A stretch of 64,000 nt of DNA from Formosa sp. Hel3_A1_48 (GCF_001735715.1 NZ_CP017259.1:1299501-1363500), one strand, 5' to 3'; counted from the stretch's first letter, positions 27,828 through 38,871 are shown. Made by a program: numbers and translations. The notes: generated by a model from the sequence alone, not told the origin.

Positions 27828-28766
27828 ATGCAATTTTTATTTATAATGAATCTAAATAAAGAAAATTCTTATTCGTTAAGTCCATCCTCAAAAAGTGTCG
27901 CTACAGGGACTTTTTTAGAAACTTCTATTGAGTCTGGGTTTTTGGTGATGACATTTCAAAACGAAACGGATAAGCTTAAGTTACTAGAAAAAGACATAGA
28001 TAACTCCTACATTCAATTTCATTTTTGTTTAAAGGGTTCTGCTCAATTTTGTTTTAATAACAATACGTACACGCTTGATATTCCTGAAGAAAACTCTTTA
28101 TTGTTGTACAATCCTCAACGCGATCTGCCAATTCATATGATTACTCAGCCAAATACTTGGGTTGTCTCTGTTTTAATTTCTATCAAGAAGTTTCATGGCT
28201 TGTTTTCTCATGAGGCAAATTACATCACCTTTTTAAAAGACGACAACAAGCTTAAGAAGTATTATAAAGATGGATATATTTCGCCATCTATGGCAATCGT
28301 TTTAAATCAAATCATTAACTATAATTTGAATTCTAATCTGCGTGAGCTGTACTGTAAAGCTAAAGTATACGAATTACTCAGCCTTTACTTTAACCGCGGA
28401 GAAGATGCAAACATAGAGCAGTGTCCTTTTCTGGAAGACGAGTCTAATGTTTTGAAAATAAAGAAAGCGAAAGACATAATTATTCAGCGTATGGCAGAAC
28501 CACCAACACTTGTCGATCTCGCCAACGAAATAGAGCTTAGTTTAAAAAAGCTAAAAGAAGGGTTTAAGCAAATCTACGGGACTACCGTCTATGGTTTTTT
28601 GTTTGATTACAAAATGGAACTTGCTCGTAAATTATTAGAATCTGGGGGGCATAATGTTAATGAAGTTGGCCTGAGGGTTGGTTACAGTACAGCAAGCCAT
28701 TTTATATCTGCTTTTAAAAAACAATACGGGACCACTCCAAAAAAATATATTCAATCCTTAAATTAA
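27828..28766 (+). CDS. AraC family transcriptional regulator
   Basis: A 312-residue regulator with an N-terminal sensory region lacking a recognisable ligand motif and a C-terminal double helix-turn-helix AraC domain from about residue 215 (PTLVDLANEIELSLKKLKEG, then VNEVGLRVGYSTASHFISAF and the closing YGTTPKKYI). The layout resembles PchR-type siderophore/iron regulators. An alternative start is ATG 27846. It stands between the divergent haem groups and 13 bases before hemH, so control of haem synthesis by haem, porphyrin or iron is a reasonable inference. Confidence 0.88.
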   Translation: MQFLFIMNLNKENSYSLSPSSKSVATGTFLETSIESGFLVMTFQNETDKLKLLEKDIDNSYIQFHFCLKGSAQFCFNNNTYTLDIPEENSLLLYNPQRDLPIHMITQPNTWVVSVLISIKKFHGLFSHEANYITFLKDDNKLKKYYKDGYISPSMAIVLNQIINYNLNSNLRELYCKAKVYELLSLYFNRGEDANIEQCPFLEDESNVLKIKKAKDIIIQRMAEPPTLVDLANEIELSLKKLKEGFKQIYGTTVYGFLFDYKMELARKLLESGGHNVNEVGLRVGYSTASHFISAFKKQYGTTPKKYIQSLN

Positions 28767-28778
28767 TTATACAAAAAA

Positions 28779-29810
28779 ATGAAAGGTGTTTTATTAGTCA
28801 ATTTAGGCTCACCGGATAGCCCAAATCCAAAAGATGTTAAGAAATATTTAGGCGAATTCCTAATGGACGAACGTGTTATTGATGTCCCAAAGTGGGCGAG
28901 AACACTTTTGGTCAAGGGGATTATCTTGAACACTAGGCCTAAGGCTTCAGCAAAGGCTTACAAGAAAATTTGGTGGGACGAAGGCTCTCCTTTAATCGTG
29001 TTATCGGAACGTCTCAAAGACAAGGTTCAACAACAAATAGAACTGCCACTGTCTTTGGCTATGCGCTATGGTAGAATGTCTATTAAATCAGGGTTACAAG
29101 CCTTGGCAGACAAAGGAGTCACAGACGTCTTGATCATTCCATTATACCCACAATTTGCAATGGCAACAACAGAAACAATTTTGGTCTTAGCCGAAAAGTT
29201 GCAAAAAGAATTCTTCCCCCAAATGAATTTGGAAAATTTACCTCCTTTTTATAACAATCCAGACTATATTAAAGTTCTTTCGGAGTCAATAAAAGCATAT
29301 TTGAAAGGAAAAGAATATGATCATTTGTTGTTTTCATACCACGGAATTCCAGAGCGCCACATCCGCAAAAGTGATGTTACAAAATCACACTGTAAGATTG
29401 ATAAATCGTGTTGCAGTACAGCTTCTGAGGCACATGCATATTGCTATAAACACCAGTGTGTTGAGGTGACCCGTTTAGTGGGCGAGTATTTAAAAATGTC
29501 ACCCGATACGTTCTCCACGTCCTTTCAGTCACGATTGGGGTTTGACCCATGGCTTCGCCCTTATACCGACCGTACGATAGAGCGTTTAGGAAAAGAAGGA
29601 ACAAAAAACATGGCTATAGTTACTCCTGCATTTGTTAGTGATTGCTTGGAAACTTTGGAGGAAATTGCTATGGAAGGCGAAGAAATTTTCCACGAAGCTG
29701 GAGGAAAAGTATTCAACACTATACCGTGTTTGAACGATGATCCACAATGGGTTGCTTTATTGGCACAATGGATCCAAGAATGGGCAACTAAAGCTGTAAC
29801 TACTACTTAG
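28779..29810 (+). CDS. hemH: Ferrochelatase with internal cysteine cluster
   Basis: A 343-residue HemH inserting ferrous iron into a porphyrin. It begins GVLLVNLGSPDSP, contains the catalytic-His segment FSYHGIPERHIRKSD, and SFQSRLGFDPWLRPYTD followed by TPAFVSDCLETLEEI. Between these lie five closely spaced cysteines at 205, 211, 212, 222 and 227, which could bind a [2Fe-2S] cluster as in some other bacterial ferrochelatases; that is inference. It is directly followed by the MATE gene, with no spacer. Confidence 0.95.
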   Translation: MKGVLLVNLGSPDSPNPKDVKKYLGEFLMDERVIDVPKWARTLLVKGIILNTRPKASAKAYKKIWWDEGSPLIVLSERLKDKVQQQIELPLSLAMRYGRMSIKSGLQALADKGVTDVLIIPLYPQFAMATTETILVLAEKLQKEFFPQMNLENLPPFYNNPDYIKVLSESIKAYLKGKEYDHLLFSYHGIPERHIRKSDVTKSHCKIDKSCCSTASEAHAYCYKHQCVEVTRLVGEYLKMSPDTFSTSFQSRLGFDPWLRPYTDRTIERLGKEGTKNMAIVTPAFVSDCLETLEEIAMEGEEIFHEAGGKVFNTIPCLNDDPQWVALLAQWIQEWATKAVTTT

Positions 29811-31157
29811 ATGTCTAAACCAATAGTGTCAGACTTTGGAGCAGAGCCTATAGGAAAATTACTTGTGCGTCAAGCTGTTCCTGCATCAATTGGTATTTTG
29901 GTGATGTCTCTCAATATCTTAATCGATACTATTTTTGTTGGGCATTGGATAGGTGCCCAAGCGATTGCCGCTATAAATGTGGTTTTGCCAGTTTCTTTTT
30001 TTATAGCTGCCTTGGGGATGTCTATTGGTATAGGTGGATCCTCAATTATTTCGAGAGCTTTAGGGTCCAAAGCGAAACCCAAAGCCCTAACTACTTTCGG
30101 CAATCAAATTTCACTCACGCTTTTGCTTACCCTAACTCTTGTTGTTTTTGGGCTTTGTTTTATAGATGAAATCATCCCTATTTTTGGCGGCAAAGGCACT
30201 ATTTTTACTCCGGCTAAAACATACTACAGAATTGTGCTTTATGGAGTGCCACTATTAGCACTTTCTATGATGGGCAATACGGTGATTCGCGCTGAAGGTA
30301 AGCCAAAATTTGCTATGTATGCCATGATGATACCTTCTGTTACCAACCTAGTTTTAGATGTTATTTTGATTAAGGTTTTGGATTTAGGCATGCTTGGCGC
30401 TGCATGGGCTACTACAGGATCTTATGCATTTTGTTTTCTTTTTATTTTATGGTTTTTCTTCTCCAAATACTCAGAAATGAAAATTGATTGGCATCATTTT
30501 GGCCTCAAAAAACCAATAGTCTCAGAAATAAGTAGCTTGGGCCTGGTGACCTTATCTCGTCAAGCTGTAGTAAGTGTAACTTATCTATTAATGAATAATA
30601 TTTTATTCGATTTTGGTGGAGAAACTTCAGTCACAGCCTATGCCATTGTTTCTAGAATGCTCATGTTTGCTTTATTCCCCATATTTGGTATCACACAAGG
30701 CTTTATCCCCATAGCAGGATTTAATTATGGCGCTAAAAACTATGTCCGTGTGCGTCAATCCATTAGTATTGCCATACGTTATTCTATGATTCTAGCAACC
30801 TTAGTTTTTGTGGCTTTAATTGGGGCTCCAGAACTCATTACGAAGATGTTTACCACAGATCCGTTGGTGTTGCAAAAAACGCCAAGCGCTATGCGTTGGG
30901 TTTTTGCAGCCACACCAATTATCGCGGTACAGCTTATTGGCGCAGCTTATTTTCAGGCTGTAGGAAAAGCTACACCAGCCTTATTACTTACCCTTTCCAG
31001 GCAAGCATTTTTCTTTATACCTTTAATTTTTATCTTACCTTTATGGTATGGAGAGCTCGGCGTTTGGATGGCATTCCCTGCCTCTGACGTCTTATCTACT
31101 TTAGTAACTGCTTATTTTTTGAGGAAAGAAATGAAACAAAATTTAAAAGAATCCTAA
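29811..31157 (+). CDS. MATE family efflux transporter
   Basis: A 448-residue membrane protein with about 12 helices in two similar halves, matching the MATE (NorM/DinF) cation-coupled export family; GKLLVRQAVPASIGILVMS and the IAGFNYGAKNYVRVRQSI segment are typical. The ATG begins at the base after the hemH stop and the stop overlaps the hemJ start by one base, so it is locked into the haem operon. Substrate is unknown; a porphyrin or haem-related compound is suggested only by context. Confidence 0.9.
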   Translation: MSKPIVSDFGAEPIGKLLVRQAVPASIGILVMSLNILIDTIFVGHWIGAQAIAAINVVLPVSFFIAALGMSIGIGGSSIISRALGSKAKPKALTTFGNQISLTLLLTLTLVVFGLCFIDEIIPIFGGKGTIFTPAKTYYRIVLYGVPLLALSMMGNTVIRAEGKPKFAMYAMMIPSVTNLVLDVILIKVLDLGMLGAAWATTGSYAFCFLFILWFFFSKYSEMKIDWHHFGLKKPIVSEISSLGLVTLSRQAVVSVTYLLMNNILFDFGGETSVTAYAIVSRMLMFALFPIFGITQGFIPIAGFNYGAKNYVRVRQSISIAIRYSMILATLVFVALIGAPELITKMFTTDPLVLQKTPSAMRWVFAATPIIAVQLIGAAYFQAVGKATPALLLTLSRQAFFFIPLIFILPLWYGELGVWMAFPASDVLSTLVTAYFLRKEMKQNLKES

Positions 31158-31693
31158 TGGAATATTACAACTACATTAAAGCGCTGCATTTGATTTTTGT
31201 GATCACTTGGTTTGCAGGGCTTTTTTACATTCCACGCTTGTTTATTTACCATATAGAAGCCAGTCAAAAACCCTTAGTGGAAAGCGAAATTCTCTGCACA
31301 CAACTAAAGCTAATGTCGAGCAGGTTGTGGTATATCATTACATGGCCTTCAGCAATATTAGCTACTTTTTTTGCATTATGGTTGTTACATTTGGCTCCAT
31401 ACTGGATGGAACAGTCCTGGATGCACGCAAAGCTTGCCTTTGTGGTGTTGCTCTTTGCATACCACATCAAAACCCACATGATTTTCAAATCATTACAAAG
31501 CGATAAGATCAATTACTCATCAAATTTTATGCGTATTTGGAACGAAGGTGCGACCCTTATATTATTTGCTATAGTATTTTTAGTAATCCTCAAAAACACA
31601 TTAGATATGCTTTACGGCCTTTTAGGCCTTTTGGGCCTTGCTCTTGTTTTAATCTTAGGAATCCGTCTTTATAAAAAGACAAGAGGTAGCTAG
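31157..31693 (+). CDS. hemJ: Protoporphyrinogen IX oxidase HemJ
   Basis: A 178-residue membrane protein with about four or five helices of the HemJ/CopD-like family, oxidising protoporphyrinogen IX to protoporphyrin IX. The N-terminal ALHLIFVITWFAGLFYIPRL motif with the essential His is present, as is the LWYIITWPSAILATFFALW helix. It supplies the substrate of HemH encoded two genes upstream. No hemG or hemY is seen, so this is probably the only enzyme for the step in this cluster. Confidence 0.92.
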   Translation: MEYYNYIKALHLIFVITWFAGLFYIPRLFIYHIEASQKPLVESEILCTQLKLMSSRLWYIITWPSAILATFFALWLLHLAPYWMEQSWMHAKLAFVVLLFAYHIKTHMIFKSLQSDKINYSSNFMRIWNEGATLILFAIVFLVILKNTLDMLYGLLGLLGLALVLILGIRLYKKTRGS

Positions 31694-31740
31694 GGTTGCA
31701 AATCCTTCATTTTTCATATATTTATAAAAAAGAGCTCAGT

Positions 31741-33195
31741 ATGGCAAAACGCAGTCTGTCTTTAAGTTCAAGAATTTTCTTTTACATGATCCTTTTGGTG
31801 GTTTTGGCTTCCATTTTGATTGCTGCAGTTACTGTTTACCAATACAATGAGCAATCCCAGGATTACCACCGCAAAAGATTGGAGCGTAAAGAGGTGCAAC
31901 TCATGTCAAGCATAAATTATGTTTTGAAGGAGTCGAGCTGGGAGATAAAAACAGACAATTTAGAGCTCATTTTTAAAGATAAGATTTATGAAATTGCCAA
32001 TATTCACAATGTTGCTTTCAATCTTTATGATCTAAAAGGAAAGCTGATCAAATCTTCTAAACCTTGGCTGGAAAATGATCCAGTTCCAGACCAGCTTCCC
32101 AGTTATATTATGGATACTTTAGCACTGATTTCATCAAAGCGTTTTGTAGAAAAAAACAAACTGTTGGATGGTAATTACCGTTCTTCTTATTTGATTCTTA
32201 ACGCCCCTTCATCAAAGCCCCTAGGAATTTTAAATGTACCCTACTTTGACGATGATTCTTTGAATTCTGGAGAGTTAAAAGAATTTTTAATTCGGCTCGG
32301 ATATGCGTATATCATTATGATGCTAATTGCCATAGCATTTGCATATTTTATGTCCAAACTAATTACAAAGTCGCTAAAGGCTATAAGTGATAAAATGTAC
32401 CAAACCCGTTTTGAAAAGCGCAATAAAAAAATTGCACTAGACGGGGCTACTTCCGAAGTGATGTCGCTTGTAGAATCCTATAATAACATGATTGATGCTT
32501 TGGAGGAAAGTGCACAAAAATTAGCTTCAACTGAACGCGAACAAGCATGGAGAGAGATGGCAAAGCAAGTCGCTCATGAGGTAAAAAATCCCTTAACCCC
32601 AATGCGCTTGAGTGTACAAAGTTTTCAACGAAAATTCAATCCAGATGACAAAGACATTCTAAAAAAAGTAGACGAATACAGCAAGACGCTTATCCAGCAA
32701 ATTGATACTATGAGTAAAATTGCCGAAGCCTTTTCTAGTTTCGCTAAAATGCCCACACAAAAGATAGAGCACCTAAATGTTGTTAAAGTGGTTGAACACG
32801 CTTTAGATATTTTCCCTGATTCATCAATCGATTTTTCGAGTACCGCACAATTGATTCAAGCAGATTTTGACAGAGATCAGCTTAACAGAATTGTAACTAA
32901 TTTGGTCAAAAATGCTATTCAAGCGATTCCAGAAGACCGAACAGCTGCTATAAAAGTCGAACTCTCTGAAGAAGCCCATCATATCTTTATTAAAGTAAAA
33001 GACAACGGAAGCGGAATAGAAAATGGAATAGGGCAGAAAATATTTGAACCAAAATTTACAACTAAAACTAGCGGAATGGGACTAGGTTTGCCAATGGTAA
33101 AAAACATAGTTGAAGCCTACAATGGGGAAATTACGTTTAATACAACTTTAAATAAAGGGACTGTTTTTGTAGTTTCTTTTCCAAAAAAACAATAA
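31741..33195 (+). CDS. Sensor histidine kinase, NtrY-like
   Basis: A 484-residue membrane kinase: helix at about 15-35, periplasmic sensor region to about 190, second helix at about 195-215, HAMP-like linker, HisKA with His in VAHEVKNPLTPMRLSVQ, and HATPase with NLVKNAIQAIP, VKDNGSGIENG and GMGLGLPMVKNIVE. Start ATG 31741 is preferred to TTG 31696, which adds 15 residues unlike a signal anchor. No response regulator is adjacent, so it is an orphan kinase here. The signal is unknown. Confidence 0.88.
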   Translation: MAKRSLSLSSRIFFYMILLVVLASILIAAVTVYQYNEQSQDYHRKRLERKEVQLMSSINYVLKESSWEIKTDNLELIFKDKIYEIANIHNVAFNLYDLKGKLIKSSKPWLENDPVPDQLPSYIMDTLALISSKRFVEKNKLLDGNYRSSYLILNAPSSKPLGILNVPYFDDDSLNSGELKEFLIRLGYAYIIMMLIAIAFAYFMSKLITKSLKAISDKMYQTRFEKRNKKIALDGATSEVMSLVESYNNMIDALEESAQKLASTEREQAWREMAKQVAHEVKNPLTPMRLSVQSFQRKFNPDDKDILKKVDEYSKTLIQQIDTMSKIAEAFSSFAKMPTQKIEHLNVVKVVEHALDIFPDSSIDFSSTAQLIQADFDRDQLNRIVTNLVKNAIQAIPEDRTAAIKVELSEEAHHIFIKVKDNGSGIENGIGQKIFEPKFTTKTSGMGLGLPMVKNIVEAYNGEITFNTTLNKGTVFVVSFPKKQ

Positions 33196-33198
33196 ATC

Positions 33199-33972
33199 AT
33201 GCAGTTCAATAATCTTCTCTTACATATTGATCAAGGTGTTGGTGTTATTACAATCAACCGACCGAAAAAATTAAATGCTTTGAACAAGGAAACTATTCAA
33301 GAATTGCACGATGCTGTAAAAAGCTTGAACGCATCTAAAGATATCCGCGTTATTATCATCACTGGAAGTGGCGAGAAAGCATTTGTAGCAGGTGCTGATA
33401 TTAGTGAATTTTCCGATTTTAGCGTCCAACAAGCAGCGCAATTGGCTCGTGAGGGGCAGAATATATTATTTGATTTTATTGATCAACTATCCACACCTGT
33501 CATTGCAGCTGTAAATGGTTTTGCTCTTGGCGGGGGCTTGGAGTTGGCTATGGCAGCGCATTTTAGAGTCGCTAGTGCTAATGCACGCATGGGGCTTCCA
33601 GAAGTGAGTTTGGGGGTAATCCCTGGTTATGGAGGAACACAGCGCTTGGCACAATTAATTGGGAAGGGAAGAGCTTTAGAAATGATCACCACAGCACAGA
33701 TGATTGATGCCTTGAAAGCAGAGCGTTGGGGTCTTGTAAATGCGGTAATACCTCAAGATGAATTACTTTCATATTGCCTGTCATTGGCTGAAAAAATCAA
33801 GCGAAATAGCCCTTTGGCAATAGCCGCAGCAATAAGAGCCGTAAATGCCAATTACCAAGAGGGTGTACAAGGGTACGATGTCGAAATTTCTGAGTTTGCT
33901 AAGTGTTTTGGGACAGATGATTTTTCAGAAGGGACGTCGGCATTTTTAGAAAAGCGAAAAGCAAAGTTTTAA
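33199..33972 (+). CDS. Enoyl-CoA hydratase/isomerase
   Basis: A 257-residue crotonase-fold enzyme adding water to 2-enoyl-CoA in fatty-acid or amino-acid degradation. The oxyanion-hole motifs FVAGADISEF and NGFALGGGLELAMAAHFRVA, and the LPEVSLGVIPGYGGTQRL block with the catalytic Glu, are all present. Length is typical of short-chain enoyl-CoA hydratases. It follows the kinase gene by three bases. Its exact acyl substrate cannot be told. Confidence 0.93.
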   Translation: MQFNNLLLHIDQGVGVITINRPKKLNALNKETIQELHDAVKSLNASKDIRVIIITGSGEKAFVAGADISEFSDFSVQQAAQLAREGQNILFDFIDQLSTPVIAAVNGFALGGGLELAMAAHFRVASANARMGLPEVSLGVIPGYGGTQRLAQLIGKGRALEMITTAQMIDALKAERWGLVNAVIPQDELLSYCLSLAEKIKRNSPLAIAAAIRAVNANYQEGVQGYDVEISEFAKCFGTDDFSEGTSAFLEKRKAKF

Positions 33973-33992
33973 GGCTAATTTCTGAGCATAAA

Positions 33993-34030
33993 AAAACCCA
34001 AAAACAGATGTTCTAGGGTTTATGTTTTTT
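33993..34030. terminator. Bidirectional terminator between enoyl-CoA hydratase and atpC
   Basis: Between the convergent stops lies AAAACCC, a 16-base loop, GGGTTT, flanked by an A run on the left and a T run on the right. It can end transcription from both sides. The loop is long and contains a short inner AACA/TGTT repeat. Confidence 0.5.
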
Positions 34031-34043
34031 CAAAATTTTGTTA

Positions 34044-34319
34044 TTAATCTGCTAAGACAATAATTTTGTTGGCGTTCATTTCTATTGTTCCAGAGCTTAT
34101 TGCAAGCCAATACCCTTTTTCTTTTTGTTCAAATTTTGAGGCATTGTTTTCATCCAGATTAATCGATCCACGAATCTTTACAAAACCTTCTTTTAAAATT
34201 GAAACAATTGGCGCGTGATTATTTAGCATTTCAAACTCTCCATTGGCACCAGGGACAGAGACACTATCGACCTCGCCTTTAAAAAGCGTTGTTTCAGGAG
34301 ATACAATTTCTAAATACAT
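34044..34319 (-). CDS. atpC: ATP synthase F1 epsilon subunit
   Basis: A 91-residue epsilon subunit, consisting only of the N-terminal beta sandwich (LEIVSPETTLFKGEVDSVSVPGANGEFEM and HAPIVSILKEG). The C-terminal helical hairpin that inhibits ATP hydrolysis in longer homologues is absent, which is usual in Bacteroidota. It lies 11 bases after atpD, forming the separate atpDC pair. The other ATP synthase genes are not in this window. Confidence 0.95.
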   Translation of the reverse strand: MYLEIVSPETTLFKGEVDSVSVPGANGEFEMLNNHAPIVSILKEGFVKIRGSINLDENNASKFEQKEKGYWLAISSGTIEMNANKIIVLAD

Positions 34320-34330
34320 ATGTTTCAGTA

Positions 34331-35863
<1,533 letters not shown>

Positions 35864-35900
35864 CTAAAATTTTGTTTAAAAACCACTGGTTTTTGCGCTG

Positions 35901-35908
35901 CAAAGATA
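35901..35908 (-). promoter_or_regulatory. Promoter -7 box of atpDC
   Basis: The minus strand reads TATCTTTG, an exact TAnnTTTG match, 61 bases upstream of the atpD ATG. It lies just after the terminator of the preceding gene, as expected for a new transcription unit. Confidence 0.55.
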
Positions 35909-35920
35909 GATAATATAATT

Positions 35921-35952
35921 AAAAAACCCAGAGCAAAACTCCGGGTTTTTTT
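35921..35952 (-). terminator. Intrinsic terminator downstream of the TonB receptor
   Basis: AAAAACCC-A-GAG, loop CAAAA, CTC-C-GGGTTTTT forms an 11-base-pair stem with one mismatch and with A and T runs on both sides. It separates the TonB receptor from atpD on the minus strand. Confidence 0.8.
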
Positions 35953-35970
35953 AAATTTTATAATCTAATT

Positions 35971-38871
35971 TTAGAATTGGATTTTGGCACCTCCATAGTA
36001 TAGAGAACCAATATTTCCTGAACCAGGGATACTGACATATTCGCGTCCAGCGATATTGTTTCCTCCGATTTCAAACTTAACGTTGCTTAATGCATTTATC
36101 CCAAATGTAACCTTCGCATCTACGACCGTGTTTTCTCTAATCGTCGCGTCAATAAATGAAGATTCATAATAATATTCAGAATTGTATCGTGCATTTGCAG
36201 AGATTGTAAGGTTTTCACTAACATTAGAAGTAAGCCCCAATTTTATTCGGTGCTTAGGCGTATTCCAAGATAATTCAAAATCAGAATTTGCTTTGGCTTC
36301 GTAATCTAACTCATTATACTCGTAAATGAAATTCATTGAAGTAGAGGCGTTTAAGCGTTGAATGGCCTCTAAGCTGAATCCGTAAGTATCAAATGGAACG
36401 TCTAAGTTAGCATCAACTCCAAATTGAGCGTACGCACCTAGACCCATAGCTACTGCTGCAGGCTGTCCAATTGCCGCAGGCACATAAACACTATTAGTTC
36501 CTATAAAATTTTCATATTGGCTGTAATAAGCATTCATATCAAGAGTAAAATTTCTTGAGTTGTAGCGGTAACCAAGATCGTAAGAAGTTACTTTTTCTGC
36601 TTCAACATAACTTAATTCTTCTGAAACTATGCTTCCATCTGTATCAAAAGCACTTTTGTTCAAAGCAGTTTCAAAAACTTGACTTCCTGTCCAATCAAAA
36701 CCACCTAAATTAGTATTAAATCTGTCAATATTTTCTTTAGTAGACCCAAGTAACACCTCTTCACCATTGTATAGGCCAATAAATTTATCTTGATTGGTTG
36801 GGTTTCTGTACCCAACTTGTCCAGAAACTCTAATGTTTGATTGTTCAGATAATTTAAACAACAACCCTAGTCTAGGCGTTACATTAGCGTCTTCCATCAC
36901 ACTTTGTTTGTCGTAACGCATCGATGCGGTCATGGAAACATTTTCATTGAATAAATCTTTTTGTACTTGAGCGTAAACTCCAAATTCGTCGTATTCAATC
37001 GGGTCATCATAATCAGTGTACAGGGTTCCATCAGTATCTAATGTAAAATTCCTGTATAAACCGCCTACAATTACATTGGCAAAACTTATTTTGTCCTCAA
37101 AGTCATAATTGGCTTCAAATGTGGATACTGTTGAGATGTCTTTAATAAGTGCGCCTAAATCACCATTATCGTTAAAAGTCAATAAAGCTTGATTTGTAGA
37201 ATTTGATATTGCTGTATTAAATGCATCTGTTCCAGGTTGCAGCATTAATTCATTTGCTCCAGTTATTCCTAAGGCAGGATTTCCATATCTAGATATGAAG
37301 TGTGCATTAAGGCTATTTTCAGGACCAACAAGATCATTAATATCCTGTCCACCAGTACCTACATCACCTAATATTTGCCCTAAAAATGCAGGAATATTAG
37401 CTGCTCCACCCGCTAAGACGCCTAGGTAGTTTCCTAAATAAGCTGCGCCCCAACCATTTTGGATCCCTCCTGGCATTGCGTTGGCAACTGAAGTTCCTAA
37501 AGCGGTGCTTTGTGTTGTTTTACCTGCATCTTCTTTTGTGTAAAAAGCTAGTGCGGTTAACCCACCTGATTTAAGTTCTAATTTATGTAATTGTACTACA
37601 AAATCCTTGATGTTGTAGCGTGCATTACCAGCAGGCAGTGGTGCTTCCCCTGTTCCAATAAGTGAAGAGAAAGAGATTTCAGTGTCATCATTCGGGCGGA
37701 AATAAATTCCAGCGTTACCTTTTATGTTTCTCGCTTCATTTCCAAATAAATCTTGTTCCATGTAACCTGTTGAGCGAATATCATCCCAATAATTAGGTGC
37801 TGCTGCTCCTGCATTTAGAACTGCTTGAGCAGTAGCTCCAGTTGGGTCTAATTGTTGGGTAAAACCTGCTACAGCTTGCCATATTGTAGGGGAGTCAATC
37901 AGTCTTTGCCCGTATTCATTTACTGCGTCGAAATCAGGTGATCTTGGATCGTAATTTTCTACGATACTGCCGTCACCACAATTAGAGCATTCTCTTTTGT
38001 GTCTTCTGTCTCCAGCGGCCCATTCTGTACCCTCTTTGGCCGAAAAGGATAATTTAACAGCCCATTTGTCAGATAATTTTTTTGCCAAGCGAATTCCGAA
38101 GTCTGTAAAGGCGTTATTCCCACCAACTTTTTGTTGGGTAGTTCCTGAGCGGTAATAACCACTAATACCTTCGTGTTCAAAAGGATTTTTACTTTGAATT
38201 GACATAATTCCTTTATAAGCATCCATACCATAAAGAGCGGAAGCTGACCCTGGAAGCAATTCTACACTTAGGACATCAAGTTCGTTTATTCCAATGAGGT
38301 TACCTACAGCAAATCCAAAAACAGGTGCTTGTGTATTCATCCCATCAACTAATGTCACGAAACCTTCGTTGTAAGCGGTTCCAAAACCTCTAGTGTTTAC
38401 CTGACTAAAAACTAAACCTGTTTGGTTCATTTGAACGCCCTTAACGTTTTGCAACCCTTCAAAGAAATCTGCAGAAGGTGTGCGCTGAATCTGCTTTAAG
38501 CTGTATTTTTCAACTGTGATTGGAGATTCAAAAATTCTTTGAGGAACTCTTGAAGCCGTAACCACAACTTCGTCGAGGAAGCTGCCCTCGAGTAGCACAA
38601 CTGTAATGTTTTGGTTATTTGAAGTGATTTCTTCGTTTGCAGAAGTAAACCCTACACTACTTATTTGAACTGTAAAAGGCGGTTCTTGATTAACGGTTAG
38701 CGAGAATTTACCGTCAAAATCTGAAATCGCTCCAGATGATGTGCCGACGACAATAATGTTTGCTCCAGGAAGCGGTAATCCACTTTCGTCATTGATGGTT
38801 CCTGTTACAGTTGTTTGTGCAAAGGAAAATACACCAAAGAGTAATGTAAAAATCTTTAAAAATGTTTTCAT
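35971..38871 (-). CDS. TonB-dependent receptor with carboxypeptidase-like N-terminal domain
   Basis: A 966-residue outer-membrane receptor: signal peptide (MKTFLKIFTLLFGVFSFAQ), CarboxypepD_reg-like domain (about 22-95, VTGTINDESGLPLPGANIIVV), plug domain from about 105 (EVVVTASRVPQRIFESPITVEKY), and a long barrel ending in GGAKIQF. The plug contains LLPGSASALYGMDAYKGI. An unusual loop with CSNCGDGS lies near residue 295. No SusD partner follows, so it is a stand-alone transporter; the substrate is unknown. Confidence 0.93.
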   Translation of the reverse strand: MKTFLKIFTLLFGVFSFAQTTVTGTINDESGLPLPGANIIVVGTSSGAISDFDGKFSLTVNQEPPFTVQISSVGFTSANEEITSNNQNITVVLLEGSFLDEVVVTASRVPQRIFESPITVEKYSLKQIQRTPSADFFEGLQNVKGVQMNQTGLVFSQVNTRGFGTAYNEGFVTLVDGMNTQAPVFGFAVGNLIGINELDVLSVELLPGSASALYGMDAYKGIMSIQSKNPFEHEGISGYYRSGTTQQKVGGNNAFTDFGIRLAKKLSDKWAVKLSFSAKEGTEWAAGDRRHKRECSNCGDGSIVENYDPRSPDFDAVNEYGQRLIDSPTIWQAVAGFTQQLDPTGATAQAVLNAGAAAPNYWDDIRSTGYMEQDLFGNEARNIKGNAGIYFRPNDDTEISFSSLIGTGEAPLPAGNARYNIKDFVVQLHKLELKSGGLTALAFYTKEDAGKTTQSTALGTSVANAMPGGIQNGWGAAYLGNYLGVLAGGAANIPAFLGQILGDVGTGGQDINDLVGPENSLNAHFISRYGNPALGITGANELMLQPGTDAFNTAISNSTNQALLTFNDNGDLGALIKDISTVSTFEANYDFEDKISFANVIVGGLYRNFTLDTDGTLYTDYDDPIEYDEFGVYAQVQKDLFNENVSMTASMRYDKQSVMEDANVTPRLGLLFKLSEQSNIRVSGQVGYRNPTNQDKFIGLYNGEEVLLGSTKENIDRFNTNLGGFDWTGSQVFETALNKSAFDTDGSIVSEELSYVEAEKVTSYDLGYRYNSRNFTLDMNAYYSQYENFIGTNSVYVPAAIGQPAAVAMGLGAYAQFGVDANLDVPFDTYGFSLEAIQRLNASTSMNFIYEYNELDYEAKANSDFELSWNTPKHRIKLGLTSNVSENLTISANARYNSEYYYESSFIDATIRENTVVDAKVTFGINALSNVKFEIGGNNIAGREYVSIPGSGNIGSLYYGGAKIQF

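Noticed and set aside
33990-34043. Small gene between enoyl-CoA hydratase and atpC
   Set aside because: Only a terminator-like inverted repeat is present; no frame of useful length.
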